Part shown: positions 12,099 through 23,603 of the stretch, piece by piece
How the letters are laid out: every line of letters begins with the position of its first letter
Position numbering within the stretch: position 1 is the stretch's first letter
Source of the DNA: Tetrapyrgos nigripes
Lineage: Eukaryota > Basidiomycota > Agaricomycetes > Agaricales > Campanellaceae
Direction: 5' to 3'
Assembly: GCA_013368315.1 (NCBI GenBank)
Contig: JAACJM010000042.1
Span: forward strand, 1 to 64,000
DNA length: 64,000 nucleotides
The notes under the pieces: model-generated
Database searches by the model: none
Told to the model about the DNA's origin: nothing
Seen by the model: the letters and a program-made list of their open reading frames with translations, nothing else
Position numbers and translations under genes: made by a program

Positions 12099-12435
12099 GG
12101 TGGAAGTTGCGGTCTAAGGCATTGCCGGCGCCGGGCGGCAGGCAAAAATGATGATAACGATGCTCGCGTGCCACCAAGACTTGCCCGAGTCGCGCCAAGA
12201 TCGCGTCGGGAGCGGTCGCAATCGCGGATAAAAGGGCTTCAGGTTCATTGGCTGTTGTACGGCTTGAAGAACAGAAAATTTTAAAGCGAGTACGTATTGC
12301 TATGATACTGTGTTACTACTAACCCAGAGTGTGGCATTCGTTGAATATCAATTTCTGAGAATGGTCTAGACCGCAAGATCCACCCAAGTCGCATGGTTTC
12401 AGCGATTTCGACGTATCCTGACATTTAGAATGAGC

Positions 12436-12504
12436 TCGAGGTTCCTATGTAGTAACAATCGGTACATTAAGAACATTTTGTACGTCAGTCTCTAGGAACC
12501 TCGA
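12436..12504. repeat. Perfect 12-bp inverted repeat with 45-bp spacer
   Basis: TCGAGGTTCCTA at 12436-12447 is the exact reverse complement of TAGGAACCTCGA at 12493-12504. The total span of 69 bp is too short for a typical MITE; it may be a relic or a structured transcript. Confidence 0.6.
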
Positions 12505-12595
12505 AACAGAATTCTTGGTTTCAAGTTATCCACCGGGACATACGATCAAGTGGACCGTATGTCGAGATCTCTTTAGTTGTCCTGCGTAGGAGATC

Positions 12596-12616
12596 ATGAT
12601 GATGATGATGATGATG
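12596..12616. repeat. (ATG)n microsatellite
   Basis: Seven consecutive ATG/GAT triplets within non-coding sequence. Confidence 0.9.
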
Positions 12617-14550
12617 CTAGTATGCAGTTCATTTGAACCTTGTTACTAATCCAGGCATCATGATAGTCGGCGACGAGTCCGAGTCGCGTCACACTCTGTT
12701 GCAATCATTTGTTCTACTATCGACTCACTGTGCTATAAGGAAGATTCGTTGATTTTCTAAGTGGGTCAAGACCCAGCTACGTCCGACTCCTCCCGAAGGA
12801 CCTTCCCTGCATGACGACCATGTCGATTCTCGAACCCGACCCAGTGCCGCCGTACTAGTGCCAAACCTGTGGCCACCGTGACGACTGTTTCGGTATTTGA
12901 ATGCGATGTACTACACATCTGTAATTATCCGTCCCAAATTTATGCCATACAGTAAAAGATATTTTGAAATTCTGAGCACACAAGCATACGAAATAAGTAT
13001 ATATATACCCACTGGACATACCCCCGCAACAAACGGGCGATTCTGCAGGAAACACAGCCGGGAAACCGCCTGTATCGCGTGAAGTCGTAATTGAAAACAA
13101 AGAGTACCTGGGTAGCGCGAGCGCATGCATATGCACTAGAATGTATACAGACCTGACCTGAGCCCGGCGGTAAACGATAGATATGTATAGAACGAACATC
13201 TTGATTGAAAAGCCCTTCAATAACCGTTAGAGCGCGTGTACGCCACTATGTATACTGCTGATACATTTTAAGAGGTCTTCGATGTTATTCTCTCAGAATC
13301 CTTACTCTCGAAACATCAACTTGAATCAGTATGTTGCCCGAGTATTCGTCATTTTATCCACGGTGGCTTCTCAGATCTCAGCGCTCAGCCTCCGGGAATC
13401 CAGTGCCACCTGAGCCGTTCGGGACAGTCTCCCGTATGTTGTGACTGTTCGTAGAAACATCAATGCATCTCTCCGAGTTATACATACCGAGACGGAAATA
13501 ATTGACGCCGGTGTATATGGGGCGTTAGACTCATAGAAGCCAGAAGCCCAAGTCCGTGGTAAATACCAAATATATCCCACCGATTCGAACGAATCTTGAT
13601 ACAGTGTTCTTCTGACCTGACCCTCACTGTCGGACATCAGCTGTGGGCCTGTGGCAGAAATAATATCCGAGCTCAATAATATATCGGTGGTGATTCGGAC
13701 ATCCAGACACTGATCATGAAGCATCCTCAGCAACAGTATCTTCATGAATGGTTCAAGAATAACGACCCTCTAATGGCCAGTGGCCAACCAGTGGCTACCC
13801 ATGGCTTTTTTCACGGAGTTTGTCTTGAAGTTCTTGTACTTATTGGGTTACTATAACGAGGAACGACTCCGAGGAATTAGTGATTCTGTGATGAGTCCTA
13901 CTTGGGGTAAATCTTACCATTTTCGTCAACTTCTGAACTTGGCCAAGGCTCAATAGCGAATGTTCACCTGCTCTCTGGGCAGCATATGCCCTGATCATCT
14001 TACTAACGTGACCGCTTCGAGCCTGAGATTGCGATCGGGTATGGTTTGTACTGTATTACTAGGTAAAGAAGGAAGTGTAGGTACGCACGTAATAAGCACT
14101 GCATCAACGCTTCAACACTCGCCGGAGCACTGACATGCGCAGCGAGCGATTTTAGCGAAAAGAGTACTCAACAAGGAGAAAACGATGCGCCGCAGCACGG
14201 CAGTGGTACATATTGAGCAGCGCTCGATACTGGACCGTAGCTGACGTCGCCGATAACAATTTCGCAGATTTCTTTTCAGTAAAGGTTAATGTGGCTGGTC
14301 GTCAAGTTGTCGTGCATAGAGTCAGCCACCCCGGTGTTGTCATCTAGAGTTGACCGAGTCAAGTAATTAGACAAATATCTTTACTTTTACTTTGCTTCTT
14401 CCTCGACGAAGTTTACACGACTGGGTAGCTTCTGCTTTGCCTCGAAGTAGGAAATTCGGATGTGAGTTAAAGTTTAAAGGGAAGACCACTCAGGATTCTG
14501 AGGACATGACAAAGTAAGCAGCAAAAATGAGAAAAAGGATCCACATCCCA

Positions 14551-15039
14551 CTACAAAATCTGAACGCTCTGGAAGTATTCGCGAGGACATGGATGGGCTA
14601 GACCTTTCAAAGCTTCAGCTTCACCGCCGATGTACTTAAAAAAGGAATTTTCTCCGCGGCGTTTGCGCCACGAGGAGACCACGTGGAAATAAATCGGCCA
14701 GCGATTTTGACCCTTCTCCTCCTCCAGGTCCGTGACGCGTATACCAGAGTAGTAGCAGCTCTTGCTCCTGGGATTCAGTAAGTACTTCATTTGGTCTTCT
14801 GACAATACCTTCTGAAGCTCTCTGAGTTTTGAAGCATAGCTAGTCGGGAATGATAATAAGTAACCAGCAAGCCAGCAAGGCTGCAGTAAGCTTTGCGAAC
14901 GTTCTGGTGACATGTACATGTGTCCCTCGTAGTTTTTTCGAAACATAGGGCCGTCATCGTTTGTTCCGAATTCTGGGAACCGGTTGCCAAAACAGATGTT
15001 GAAAGCAAACTCATCTCGCCTCACATTATCCGATTCCAT
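14551..15039 (-). CDS. Hypothetical protein, single exon
   Basis: A 162-residue frame starting at ATG 15039 (MESDNVRRDEFAFN) and ending ...REYFQSVQIL. It is rich in aromatic and charged residues (CWLAGYLLSFPTSYASKL, YIGGEAEALKGL) and has neither a signal peptide nor a membrane segment. The composition is that of a folded protein rather than a shadow frame, and no gene overlaps it. I recognise no family. It could also be a fragment of a longer gene whose other exons are lost. Confidence 0.4.
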   Translation of the reverse strand: MESDNVRRDEFAFNICFGNRFPEFGTNDDGPMFRKNYEGHMYMSPERSQSLLQPCWLAGYLLSFPTSYASKLRELQKVLSEDQMKYLLNPRSKSCYYSGIRVTDLEEEKGQNRWPIYFHVVSSWRKRRGENSFFKYIGGEAEALKGLAHPCPREYFQSVQIL

Positions 15040-15683
15040 CGAAGCCCAGTCTGCTGTTCACCCTTGAAAATCAGTTACATCTCCGCCGACACTAAATACT
15101 CTTTTTGAATTACTGTATGGTTGCTTTTCGGAGTCTGGCTGTGCGAGCTTCGCTGAGTCTTATGTTAAAGTTGCTGCTAACAAGATCATTGCCAGGGCAG
15201 AGTTGGGTGTCGTCCCAGCGTTGGGCGAAACGATATCAGCTTCCCTGAACGCGTACGACAGTCGGATCCATTACTAGGCGGATATCGCGGATAAATCGAC
15301 CTGGATCCCGCGAGATACAGATAGGCCCACAAAGAAAATCTCTAGCGAGTCTTGCCCTTCTGACTACAAAAGAGATCATATCTCCACCACAAAAACAAGA
15401 GGAAGTACTTCTCGATGATGAATTTGACATATGTAAAGGGACGGGCTTCTAAAAGCAAATCGTACCTCCAGTGCGCGACCGGATCGTGGGAGGTCGGCCG
15501 GACTCATGTATGCGACCTTTATGGCTGGATGTTTTGAAGAGTCCGGTAAAATCGTGTCAAAAAAGCACCCGCAATCATTCAAAATGGACCCTCGACATTT
15601 GATTGCAATAATCCTATACTTTGCGGTAGAGGGTATAAGACTTTGCTTGTTTCCTTTCCAGAGGTTTCCAAGTTACTCTCGAA
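15040..15683. other. Gene-free interval between divergent genes
   Basis: Lies between the minus-strand orphan and the plus-strand monooxygenase and presumably holds both promoters. No motif was recognised. Confidence 0.4.
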
Positions 15684-17733
15684 ATGAGTTCTGGATCTAG
15701 GTTGAGAGTTGCCATTTGGTAGGTCCCCTGGCTTTGTCTTCCATTACCCATGACATTACTCATGACAAACGTCGTTCCTTTCCTTTCGAAATGACATGAC
15801 AGTGGTGCTGGTATAGCGGGATTGACGTGTGCTCTGGCACTGTCGGAATATCCAGATATAGAAATCGATGTCTTCGAAAGCGCTGGGAAGCTCGCCGAAG
15901 TTGGGGCTGGTATCGGCCTATTTCCACGTAAAAAAGAGGCTTCTAGGTATATCTTTCAATGAAGCTAAGACCTCTTCCTTCCAGGTCCTTGGCAAATCAT
16001 CCGGAGATTGGGTCTCGAACAAGACCTCCTAAAGACGACCGAGTCCAGGCTCTTAGAAGGTCGAGGTATGATCATATCTAGCTCGTACTTCGTTGTTTTA
16101 ACTAATGACCGTGTCAGTTCCAAGCTTCCGGTATCGTAAAAGCGATCAACGTGAAGGAGTGGAATTCTTTAGGCTTTACACTCAAGGTCAGTCCGAGTCC
16201 TTTTCCTGACCAGCATTTTCACCAACCCTTCTGTTGGTTGTAGGAGCCTTAATCTTTCTCCATCGCGCAGACTATCAACAAACCCTCCTACACCACCTTC
16301 CAAAATCATGTCGAACGCACTGTTCCAAACGTCTACTGTCGTATCGACAGTCTCACAACCGTCACGGCGTGGATCTTTTCTTTGAAGACGGCACTTCCTA
16401 TTCTTGTGATGTCCTAATAGGCGCTGACGGACTCAAATCGGCTGTTCGAAGATGTATGCTGCACGAGAAATCTGGGATTGCTCAAGCAGAGGGTAAGTGG
16501 GAGGAGTCTATGGAATTACTGCGTTCAGTGGACCCAATATGGAGTGGCCAAAATGCTTATCGAGCGTTGATACCCGCCGAGAAGTTGAGGGCTCGAGCAC
16601 CATCTCATTCGGTGTTCACGGCTCCGATGCAGGTGGGTTTGCTTATTTCCAGAATAAACATTGTCTGACGTCTGCTTTTCGCTAATGAAGTACTTGGGCA
16701 AGAATGGTGTGAGTACAAGTCGCTCTTCTGATTTCTAGCATTCACCGTTCTCATTCTCATTTCTTTCAACTGCAGTATGTCATCAGCTACCCCATTTCTG
16801 GCGGGAAAATGATCAACTTTGTGGCCTTTGATATGAGGCACGAACTCGAGAACACAAAATTCAATGGTCCGTGGGTGTCTACCTCAAATAAGTCCCGGTT
16901 TGCTTCCCGTTTTGCCGATTGGGAACCGGAGGTACAGACGTTAATGGAGGTAGGTATTTTTGTTTACGAAGTTGATTGTTATACTAAATCGATCCTATCT
17001 ATCCTTAGTGTGTGGAAGAGCCACTGCAGTGGGCTATACACACGATACCGCCGATGAAGTCTTTTATTTCGGGGCGAGTCACTGTTATGGGCGATGCTGT
17101 AGGTCTTCTACGTCATACAGTAAAGTTCTTTCTTGTTTCTGTCAATTTTGACGTTTTGTATTTAGGCACATGCTATGACACCCCATGAAGGCTCAGGAGC
17201 AGGCCAGGCTATTGAGGTAGGTGTTGCCAGTTCCATTTCTGCCACTGAATTCCCAAGGACGGAGGAGAAAACTCGTTCTTACTTCGCACCTTCGATGAAC
17301 TTCGACTAATCTCATCTTTCATGACTATTAGGATGCTTATCTCCTCGCCACCGTCCTCGGTCATCCACGTACCAACTCAACCAACGTCCACCGCGCTCTC
17401 AGTGTCTACGACTCCATCCGCAGACCCTTAGCCTACGATGTCATGGAGCATTCCCGGATGAACGGACGTTACTTCTCACTAAACATCGATGGCGTGGACT
17501 TTGATTCAAACAGAGTCGGTCCGAGAGAACAGTTGGAGAATCTACGATATGTAGCGAGGATGTTTGAGAAGAATTGGGAGTGGGGTGAGTCCGTGTTTCT
17601 ATCTCTATCATTTGTCTCAAGAAGTATGACCTTTCTGACTGACTCGGGTTGGCTGGTTATGATTTATTTAGCATGGACAACGTCGATAGATGGGATGGTG
17701 AAAGAAGCGGTTCGTCTGATGGAGTGCTCGTAA
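15684..17733 (+). CDS. FAD-dependent monooxygenase (salicylate hydroxylase-like)
   Basis: Starts at ATG 15684 (MSSGSRLRVAI) and ends at TAA 17731-17733, with about ten exons and short introns. The first intron splits the codon before GAGIAGLTCALALSEYP, the Rossmann FAD motif. EVGAGIGLFPRPWQIIRRLGL follows, then the DG motif CDVLIGADGLKSAVRR and the GD motif VMGDAAHAMTPHEGSGAGQ. Together these identify a class A flavoprotein hydroxylase, which uses NAD(P)H and oxygen to hydroxylate aromatic or related small molecules. The C-terminus ends WAWTTSIDGMVKEAVRLMECS. No signal peptide is present, so a cytosolic location is expected. The substrate is unknown and no neighbouring pathway genes point to one. 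Confidence 0.88.
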
Positions 17734-20066
17734 CGCCAGCCTCTTCCTCCGGCAAATGAAAACGCCACAAATTTTCCGTCCCTTCAAGAAATTAACTTAA
17801 AGAACTCACGAGCCATTTTTTTTCAATGAACAACACGCACCAGGTTTTCTTTGTCTTTTCATCTTTCATCGATATCTGCGGATTCCATGCTAGCTACTAT
17901 GCTTCCATTGTACCATTTCTGACGCATTATACCGTTGTATCCCTATTGGACATTCGCACTCGTACCTTCATACCTCCATGCCATGCATTTATGTTTCACG
18001 ATTTTCGCCTTCGTTCGTCACATCGTCTTTCAGCTGTGGCAAATTTTTCTAAAAAAGGATTTACTTCCCACTTATCTACTTACGGTCCTGTCAATGATGC
18101 TATTTGTCGTAGTATGTAGATCTTGATTGTTAATTTAGGCAGCCTGTGCGCTATTCATTTACTTGGTAAAGTCTTGCCTCACACATTGACAACGGACACG
18201 TACAACCGCGACACTTTCTCCGCCGACAGGAACAGATGGCAGTAAGCCTCTATCAAAAGTATGAGAATCTGAACGTCATGAAATGAAATGACGCATACAA
18301 TGATATGTACATATCGCAACTATAAGGTCTTGCTTGCTCCAGCGTCGGTACGACGGTGCCGATCGGGCAGGTACCGTCCTCCCCAGGTCCGGTGTGGCGT
18401 CTTATATTATGATCAGCAAGGGCGCAAAGCTGCAAGCTGGAAGGCCAGTGCCTAAATTATATCAATACAATATTAGCTTGTAAGTACACCCTACTACCAT
18501 ATGTGGTACCCAAAAGTGCCAAGTTCTAACTGTAATTACTTCTTACTTGAAGTTGCTACATACTACACCTGACTGCAAGTTGAAGTTTGACGCGAGCCTA
18601 ACGTGCTGAAACCGCCTAATCATGATGCATGATCATGGAACTCTCGAGTGCTAGCCTGGAGGTCATATTCAAGGTTCGGTCCGAACTCAGCCTACATGAA
18701 AATCGGACATAGGACGCGGCGTCATTCGACGATTTGGTTGCGTGTCGGTTGGATCGTCTGGAATCCGAAAAGAACGCAAAATCATGATCACTCCTCAGGC
18801 TTCTCTGAAGAGTTGAAACACGGATTGTTATACGAATGTGTACTATATGGCACCGTAATAGTACACTGGCAGTATAAGTACAGAACGTGTCTCCGATCTC
18901 AAGAAGTTCATAATTAAGTAAGTGATAATACCGGGCCAATGTCTTGAAAGCTTCGAAAAGAGCGATTCCGACGTCGACCGGACTTGAAGCCTGTGTACCT
19001 GTGCATCATGTTACTACTTCATGATGTTGCTACTAGTAACACATGTGCCACTGGTATCATGACACATCAGAGGTGCAATCCACTCACAAGCCAAGAGATC
19101 CAGAACGACCGTCGGACAACGAACAAGGGGCACTGCAGCTGAGTTTTAACCCAAGATAAAGTTGATCAGCAGCCTATACTTACTATAGTCTGCAGAAAAG
19201 AAGGGTAAAGATGGTAAGCAATAGTAAGTAGTCATAAAATCGCTCCCGGCGATGCGTATGTGCATGCGCATGCTGAGCGTCGAGGTCCTGATTTGAACAC
19301 CTCTGTACTGTTCCATTTACATCGCAAGATTTTCATCTTGATCATTAATTAATCATGAATTTGTAGCTTCGAGGCTTCGAACCGGACCATGAAAGTTCTT
19401 CACGATCAGTAGACGCGAGTGGTCGAGGGACGTTCAAGTTGTTGGCAGGAAGAAAGTTAATAAATTAACCTACGCAGCCCAGTCAACTTGCAATGATGAA
19501 AGGTCATGGGAGATGCGTCAAAAGCACCTGGACATGAATCCCTAAACGCGAGTCTGGTTTATGGCTCGGTATCCCCAGCATGATACATACATAGCTAAGC
19601 TATGAACTGATGAAAACTGGTGGCGCCATACAGGCTGCATTCAGAAGGTCATTGAAGATAGCACAGCTACCGACCGATATTAGGAATTCAAAGACGCCTA
19701 ACTGCAAGCGAAGAAAAGAGGTCCACACGGACTACCACGTTCAGACCGGGCACTCGATATTGCAGCCTTGGAGGAGTTGTATACCCGATATACAAGCACT
19801 AGTATACGTACTCTCGGGGAGAGATCGTGAACGCGGCACGAGGTTATGTTGGAGAATCGGGTGCAGTTCGTCCGGGGACCGAGGCTTTGATTTCACAACA
19901 AAGTGAAGCACAGAGAGATATCCGTACATAAGTAGACCATCGCAGGTAGACTCGCAAGCCAGTCGGTTGGTCCGCAAGCTAAGCGAAGAAGTGACAGCGG
20001 AGCTCGAATTATGGCTTGCTTCCCAACCGACTGCATCACGAACTTCGAAGACGTGTATTGGAATAA
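17734..20066. other. Long gene-free interval
   Basis: No supported gene on either strand; many short frames but no domain, splice pattern or repeat structure of note. Confidence 0.45.
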
Positions 20067-20333
20067 TAGACAGTTTGCGCTTTTCGGTCTCGTGCGATAT
20101 CCGCGTTGCGCTTTTCAGACGCGACCGAGTGTATTTTTGGGTATACTCTGCTGCAGCGAATATTCTTCCATGGATATAGGGCTTGTAGGGGGCTATAGAG
20201 CTCAGCGGGTCGTTATATGCCCCTGAGGGATCAGTCCCAAGCGCAAAACAAGCCTTATATGCACCGTCATTTTTGGTCGGTCCGAAAAGCGCAACGCGGA
20301 TTTCGCACGTGGCCGCGTAGCGCAAACTGTCTA
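20067..20333. mobile_element. MITE, about 59-bp terminal inverted repeats, likely TA target duplication
   Basis: The left terminus (TAGACAGTTTGCGCTTTTCG.. at 20067) matches the reverse complement of the right terminus (..CGCAAACTGTCTA ending at 20333) over roughly 59 bp at about 85 percent identity. Both share ATCCGCGTTGCGCTTTTC. TA at each outer edge fits a Tc1/mariner-type target duplication. The 267-bp length and lack of a coding frame indicate a non-autonomous miniature element. The family name is unknown. Confidence 0.8.
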
Positions 20334-20931
20334 ATGTACTGTAGTTGCAAATAAGACAATCAATGGTACTGTGCAGAATTAAGACAAAATTTACACTGAA
20401 GGGGGAGTACGAGAGGGTGTATAGTAGCCATTGTAAGGAGCTGATGGATTAGGGTGTTGAGGGTACCTCTGCTGGGGTGTAGGTGTGGAAGGGGGTTGGA
20501 AATTTTATTGTTGACTTAGAAAGTGACTGGGGAGAAAAGAAGATACATTGCGACGTTTCGGTACTCGAGACAGGAAGCAGACAAGAAGCAGATTTTTCCA
20601 AGTCCAAACTCACACACCAAGCTCCCAAAACGACGCCCAAAAATGCCAGCCGTTCTGACGAACGACCGGCGGAGTTCGAAACAGAACGGATGGAACCGAG
20701 CCTACATCGCAGGCTGCACTTGGGCTGCAACTCATCCTAAGCATGATCCCGAGTAAATCAACAGGCACCGGGAGTCAGGGCCGCTGGCGGAAATCATGAG
20801 TCCTGGGTAAAGCAGAAAAAGAAATAAAGTCTCACCATCTTCCGTCGGTCAAGCCCAAGTCTGAAAAGTCGAACCACTCAGCAAAATAAAATACATGGTG
20901 AGATTCTCCTTCTCCTTACCTGACTCAATTG
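20334..20931. other. Gene-poor interval with unresolved minus-strand coding signals
   Basis: On the minus strand a proline-rich stretch (QQRYPQHPNPSAPYNGYY, followed by TPSRTPPSV and a stop) at about 20391-20480 looks coding. I could not join it to an upstream exon with acceptable intron lengths and frame. No gene is called. Confidence 0.3.
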
Positions 20932-21147
20932 TCATGGTGACATGTTCTCCATTCCGAGCTCCTCTTTGAGCGCGTCATTCAGCTTTTGCAGCTGGACAGT
21001 CACTGCTGTGTTACCGCCTTGCGCAGCGGTCGTACGGGCGTGGTAATTCTTCAAGAACTTTTCTAACCGTTTGTCCACCTTTTTAGTTGAGATTGACATA
21101 GCAGAAACAGGCTGGAGCCTAATGGGTGGGTTCAGAGGAGGGTCCAT
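20932..21147 (-). CDS. Small conserved-looking protein with C-terminal helix, function unknown
   Basis: A single exon of 71 residues starting at ATG 21147 (MDPPLNPPIRLQPVSAMSIS); the in-frame codons upstream are less likely because they encode a Phe-rich run within the shared promoter. The body (KKVDKRLEKFLKNYHARTTA, then VTVQLQKLNDALKEELGM) is strongly helical and charged, like small subunits of multi-protein complexes. I cannot assign it to a named family. It is divergent from squalene synthase with 185 bp between the starts. Confidence 0.5.
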   Translation of the reverse strand: MDPPLNPPIRLQPVSAMSISTKKVDKRLEKFLKNYHARTTAAQGGNTAVTVQLQKLNDALKEELGMENMSP

Positions 21148-21177
21148 TGAGGGGAGGAGGAAAAAGAAAATGCGAAA

Positions 21178-21208
21178 CACGTGCTCTCAGGGCCGAGATG
21201 GTCACGTG
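21178..21208. promoter_or_regulatory. Two CACGTG boxes in the shared ERG9 promoter
   Basis: CACGTG occurs at 21178-21183 and 21203-21208, 25 bp apart, between the divergent 71-residue gene and ERG9 (start 21333). The second sits within GGTCACGTGGTCACGTCC. CACGTG is the E-box recognised by bHLH factors; in fungi the sterol regulator SREBP/Sre1 belongs to this class. A sterol-responsive site is a reasonable inference but not shown. Confidence 0.4.
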
Positions 21209-21332
21209 GTCACGTCCAAATTTTTTTGTGACGTCCCTTTTTATCGTACGACTGCCAAAATAAATTTAAAAGTTTTGGGGACGTTTCAAGAAGCGGCTTT
21301 CCTCGCAACCGTCATCATCTCTCCTTACCGCC

Positions 21333-23109
21333 ATGGCTCTCTCTGCTTGGATCACTCTCCTCTTCACTCATCCTGTGGAATTCAGGGTACTCCTTCAGTA
21401 CTACCTCTACCATGAACAAAAACGCGACATCACTGCCATGAAGGAGCATGAAACATCAGGCTGGGACAGGAAGACGATGAGGAAGTGCTGGGACTTTCTG
21501 GACAAGACGAGTAGAAGTTTCTCGGCCGTCATTAAAGAACTGGACGGTGACTTGGCGCGGACAGTAAGTTTGACAGTCTCTTTCACCACCGGAATGATGC
21601 TAAACATAAATTTACTTTTCCAGGTGTGTTTATTCTATCTCGTATTGCGGGGCCTGGATACCATTGAGGACGACATGACGATACCGGACCACAAGAAACA
21701 ACCTATGCTTCGGCAGTTCCACAAACTTACGGTTACGCCTGGTTGGACGTTTCACGAGTGCGGTCCGAACGAGAAGGACCGGCAACTACTTGTCGAGTAT
21801 GACCAAGTTGTTGCCGAGCTGCTTCTGCTTCGGTCAGAGTACGTAGCCCACTCTTCTCTTCGACTTTGTTGACTGACTCTTGACTTCATAGCTACCGGGA
21901 TATTATTCTCGACGTCACAGAAAAAATGGAGACCGGTATGGCTGACTTTGCCCATAAAGCCGCCACGACAGGCTCCATATACCTTGACACCGTCGCCGAC
22001 TACGAACTCTACTGCCACTACGTTGCCGGTCTCGTCGGAGAAGGTCTCTCTCGTCTCTTCTCCGCCTCCCAAAAAGAAGTCCCCTGGCTCGGTGACCAAC
22101 ACGAGCTCTCAAATTCTCTCGGCCTCCTGCTCCAAAAAACCAACATCATCCGAGACTACCGCGAAGATTGCGAAGAGAACAGGTTCTTTTGGCCTCGAGA
22201 AATCTGGGGTCAAAAACAGTTTGGCTTCAAAGAGATGAGGGAGATGTACGCTCCTGAGGCGCAGGAGCGTGCGCAATGGGTACAGAGTGCTATGGTCCTG
22301 GATGCAATGAGGCATTTGACGGATGCGTTGGATTACCTGCGGCTATTAAAGAATCAGAGCGTGTTTGCGTTCTGTGCTATTCCTGCCAGTATGGCTATTG
22401 CAACGTTGGAGTTGTGTTTCATGAACCCCGACATGTTCCAGAGGAATATTAAGATTAGGAAGGCAGAGGCTGCTTCGGTGAGTTGTCTTTCTCCAGCTTT
22501 TGTTTTCACTTTGACATTGAAGCTGATGCGTCGTCCTTGACAGTTAATCATGCGCTCGATCAACCCAAGAGAAGTCGCCACAATCTTTAGGACATACTGC
22601 CGGAAGATCCACGCTAGAGCTCTTCCCGAAGACCCCAACTTCCTACGGATATCTGTCGCTTGCGGAAAGGTACGTCTTCCCTCTATGACCGTCAGTATAT
22701 CTCTCCAACTAACTGACATCATCTCACCCAGGTTGAACAATGGTGCGAACATAACTACCCCTCCTTCGTCCAAGTCCCCTCTACCGCCGGTTCACCACCG
22801 ACCTACAACCCCGAAGACGCCCGGTCAAGAATCATCGTACTCGACCAGGAAACAGATCAGGCATTACAGAAGAAGAGAAGGGTCCTGGATATTAGGAGAA
22901 AAGTCGGCGGTGACGGTACCGGTGCTCGTCAAGCTGCTGGGGCAACAGGATCCGAGTGGGAGATATTCATGTATATCGCTGCTATGGTGGTTCTGGTGTT
23001 GGTGCTGACGATGAGTGTTGTTTGGGTGGTGTTGTGGTTGACCGAAGACACCATGCCTACTTTGAATCTACGGAGCCTATGGGAGAATCGCGCTGCTGTT
23101 AAGATATGA
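21333..23109 (+). CDS. ERG9: Squalene synthase (farnesyl-diphosphate farnesyltransferase)
   Basis: Five exons (21333-21563, 21624-21838, 21892-22477, 22544-22669, 22732-23109) give 511 residues with all junctions in frame. The enzyme joins two farnesyl diphosphates to squalene with NADPH, the first committed step to ergosterol, on the ER membrane. The aspartate-rich motif DTIEDD is at residues 89-94. The second, LLQKTNIIRDYREDCEENRF, is intact, as are WDFLDKTSRSFSAVI and YLDTVADYELYCHYVAGLVG. A C-terminal membrane anchor (EIFMYIAAMVVLVLVLTM) lies near the end. The length is slightly above that of yeast Erg9, mostly in the linker before the anchor. The start is in good context (GCCATGG). This is the most secure call of the window. 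Confidence 0.97.
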
Positions 23110-23603
23110 GGTGGTTGTGGTGGTCGCATGGAATTCTCTTCTCATTCACTCTCACTCACTCGCAAGAACGACAGCACGTATACATATCTTATTCCTCCTT
23201 GCACATTTTACACTCACGTTAATGATTGGATTATACCTCTTTAAAACTGGTTACTCTCTGGACTGTATCAAATGTACTTTTACACATTTTTTACATATGA
23301 AAACGACTTTTCGGTTGTTACTTGGAGAAGGTCGTGCTCTGTATGTATGTGGTCAGTCTGGTACCGAGACTACTACACAGAACGAGTCCAGAACTGTCGA
23401 GAACGTGGCTCGGCAAACTACGAAAGAAGTACCTGCGTAGAATCTAGCCAAATTGATTTTTCATTTTACCATCGCCCACAACCAATCTACAACCATCATT
23501 TTCTTCAGAATCTTGAATCAGACCACTCTCTTCTTGTTCATATCCAACCAGGCTTGTGTTATCTGATCTGTCTACTCATCTATATCATACTGTCTGCACG
23601 CCA
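23110..23603. other. Intergenic interval (ERG9 3' side / next promoter)
   Basis: Pyrimidine-rich, no gene recognised; holds the ERG9 3' UTR and the promoter of the downstream Zn-cluster-like gene. Confidence 0.5.

Larger units (their letters stand above)
12099..14550. other. Long gene-free interval
   Basis: No supported gene. It contains a perfect 12-bp inverted repeat (12436-12447 and 12493-12504), an (ATG)n microsatellite at 12596-12616, and AT-rich sequence. Open frames here show no domain or splice logic. Confidence 0.5.

Noticed and set aside
19741..20325. 194-residue minus-strand frame
   Set aside because: It runs through the MITE and its inverted repeats and has no coding character.
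20386..20934. Possible minus-strand gene beginning MTIES (ATG at 20934) and ending in a Pro/Tyr-rich tail
   Set aside because: It needs introns of about 33 nt and passes through in-frame stops; its ATG also overlaps the stop of the 71-residue frame.
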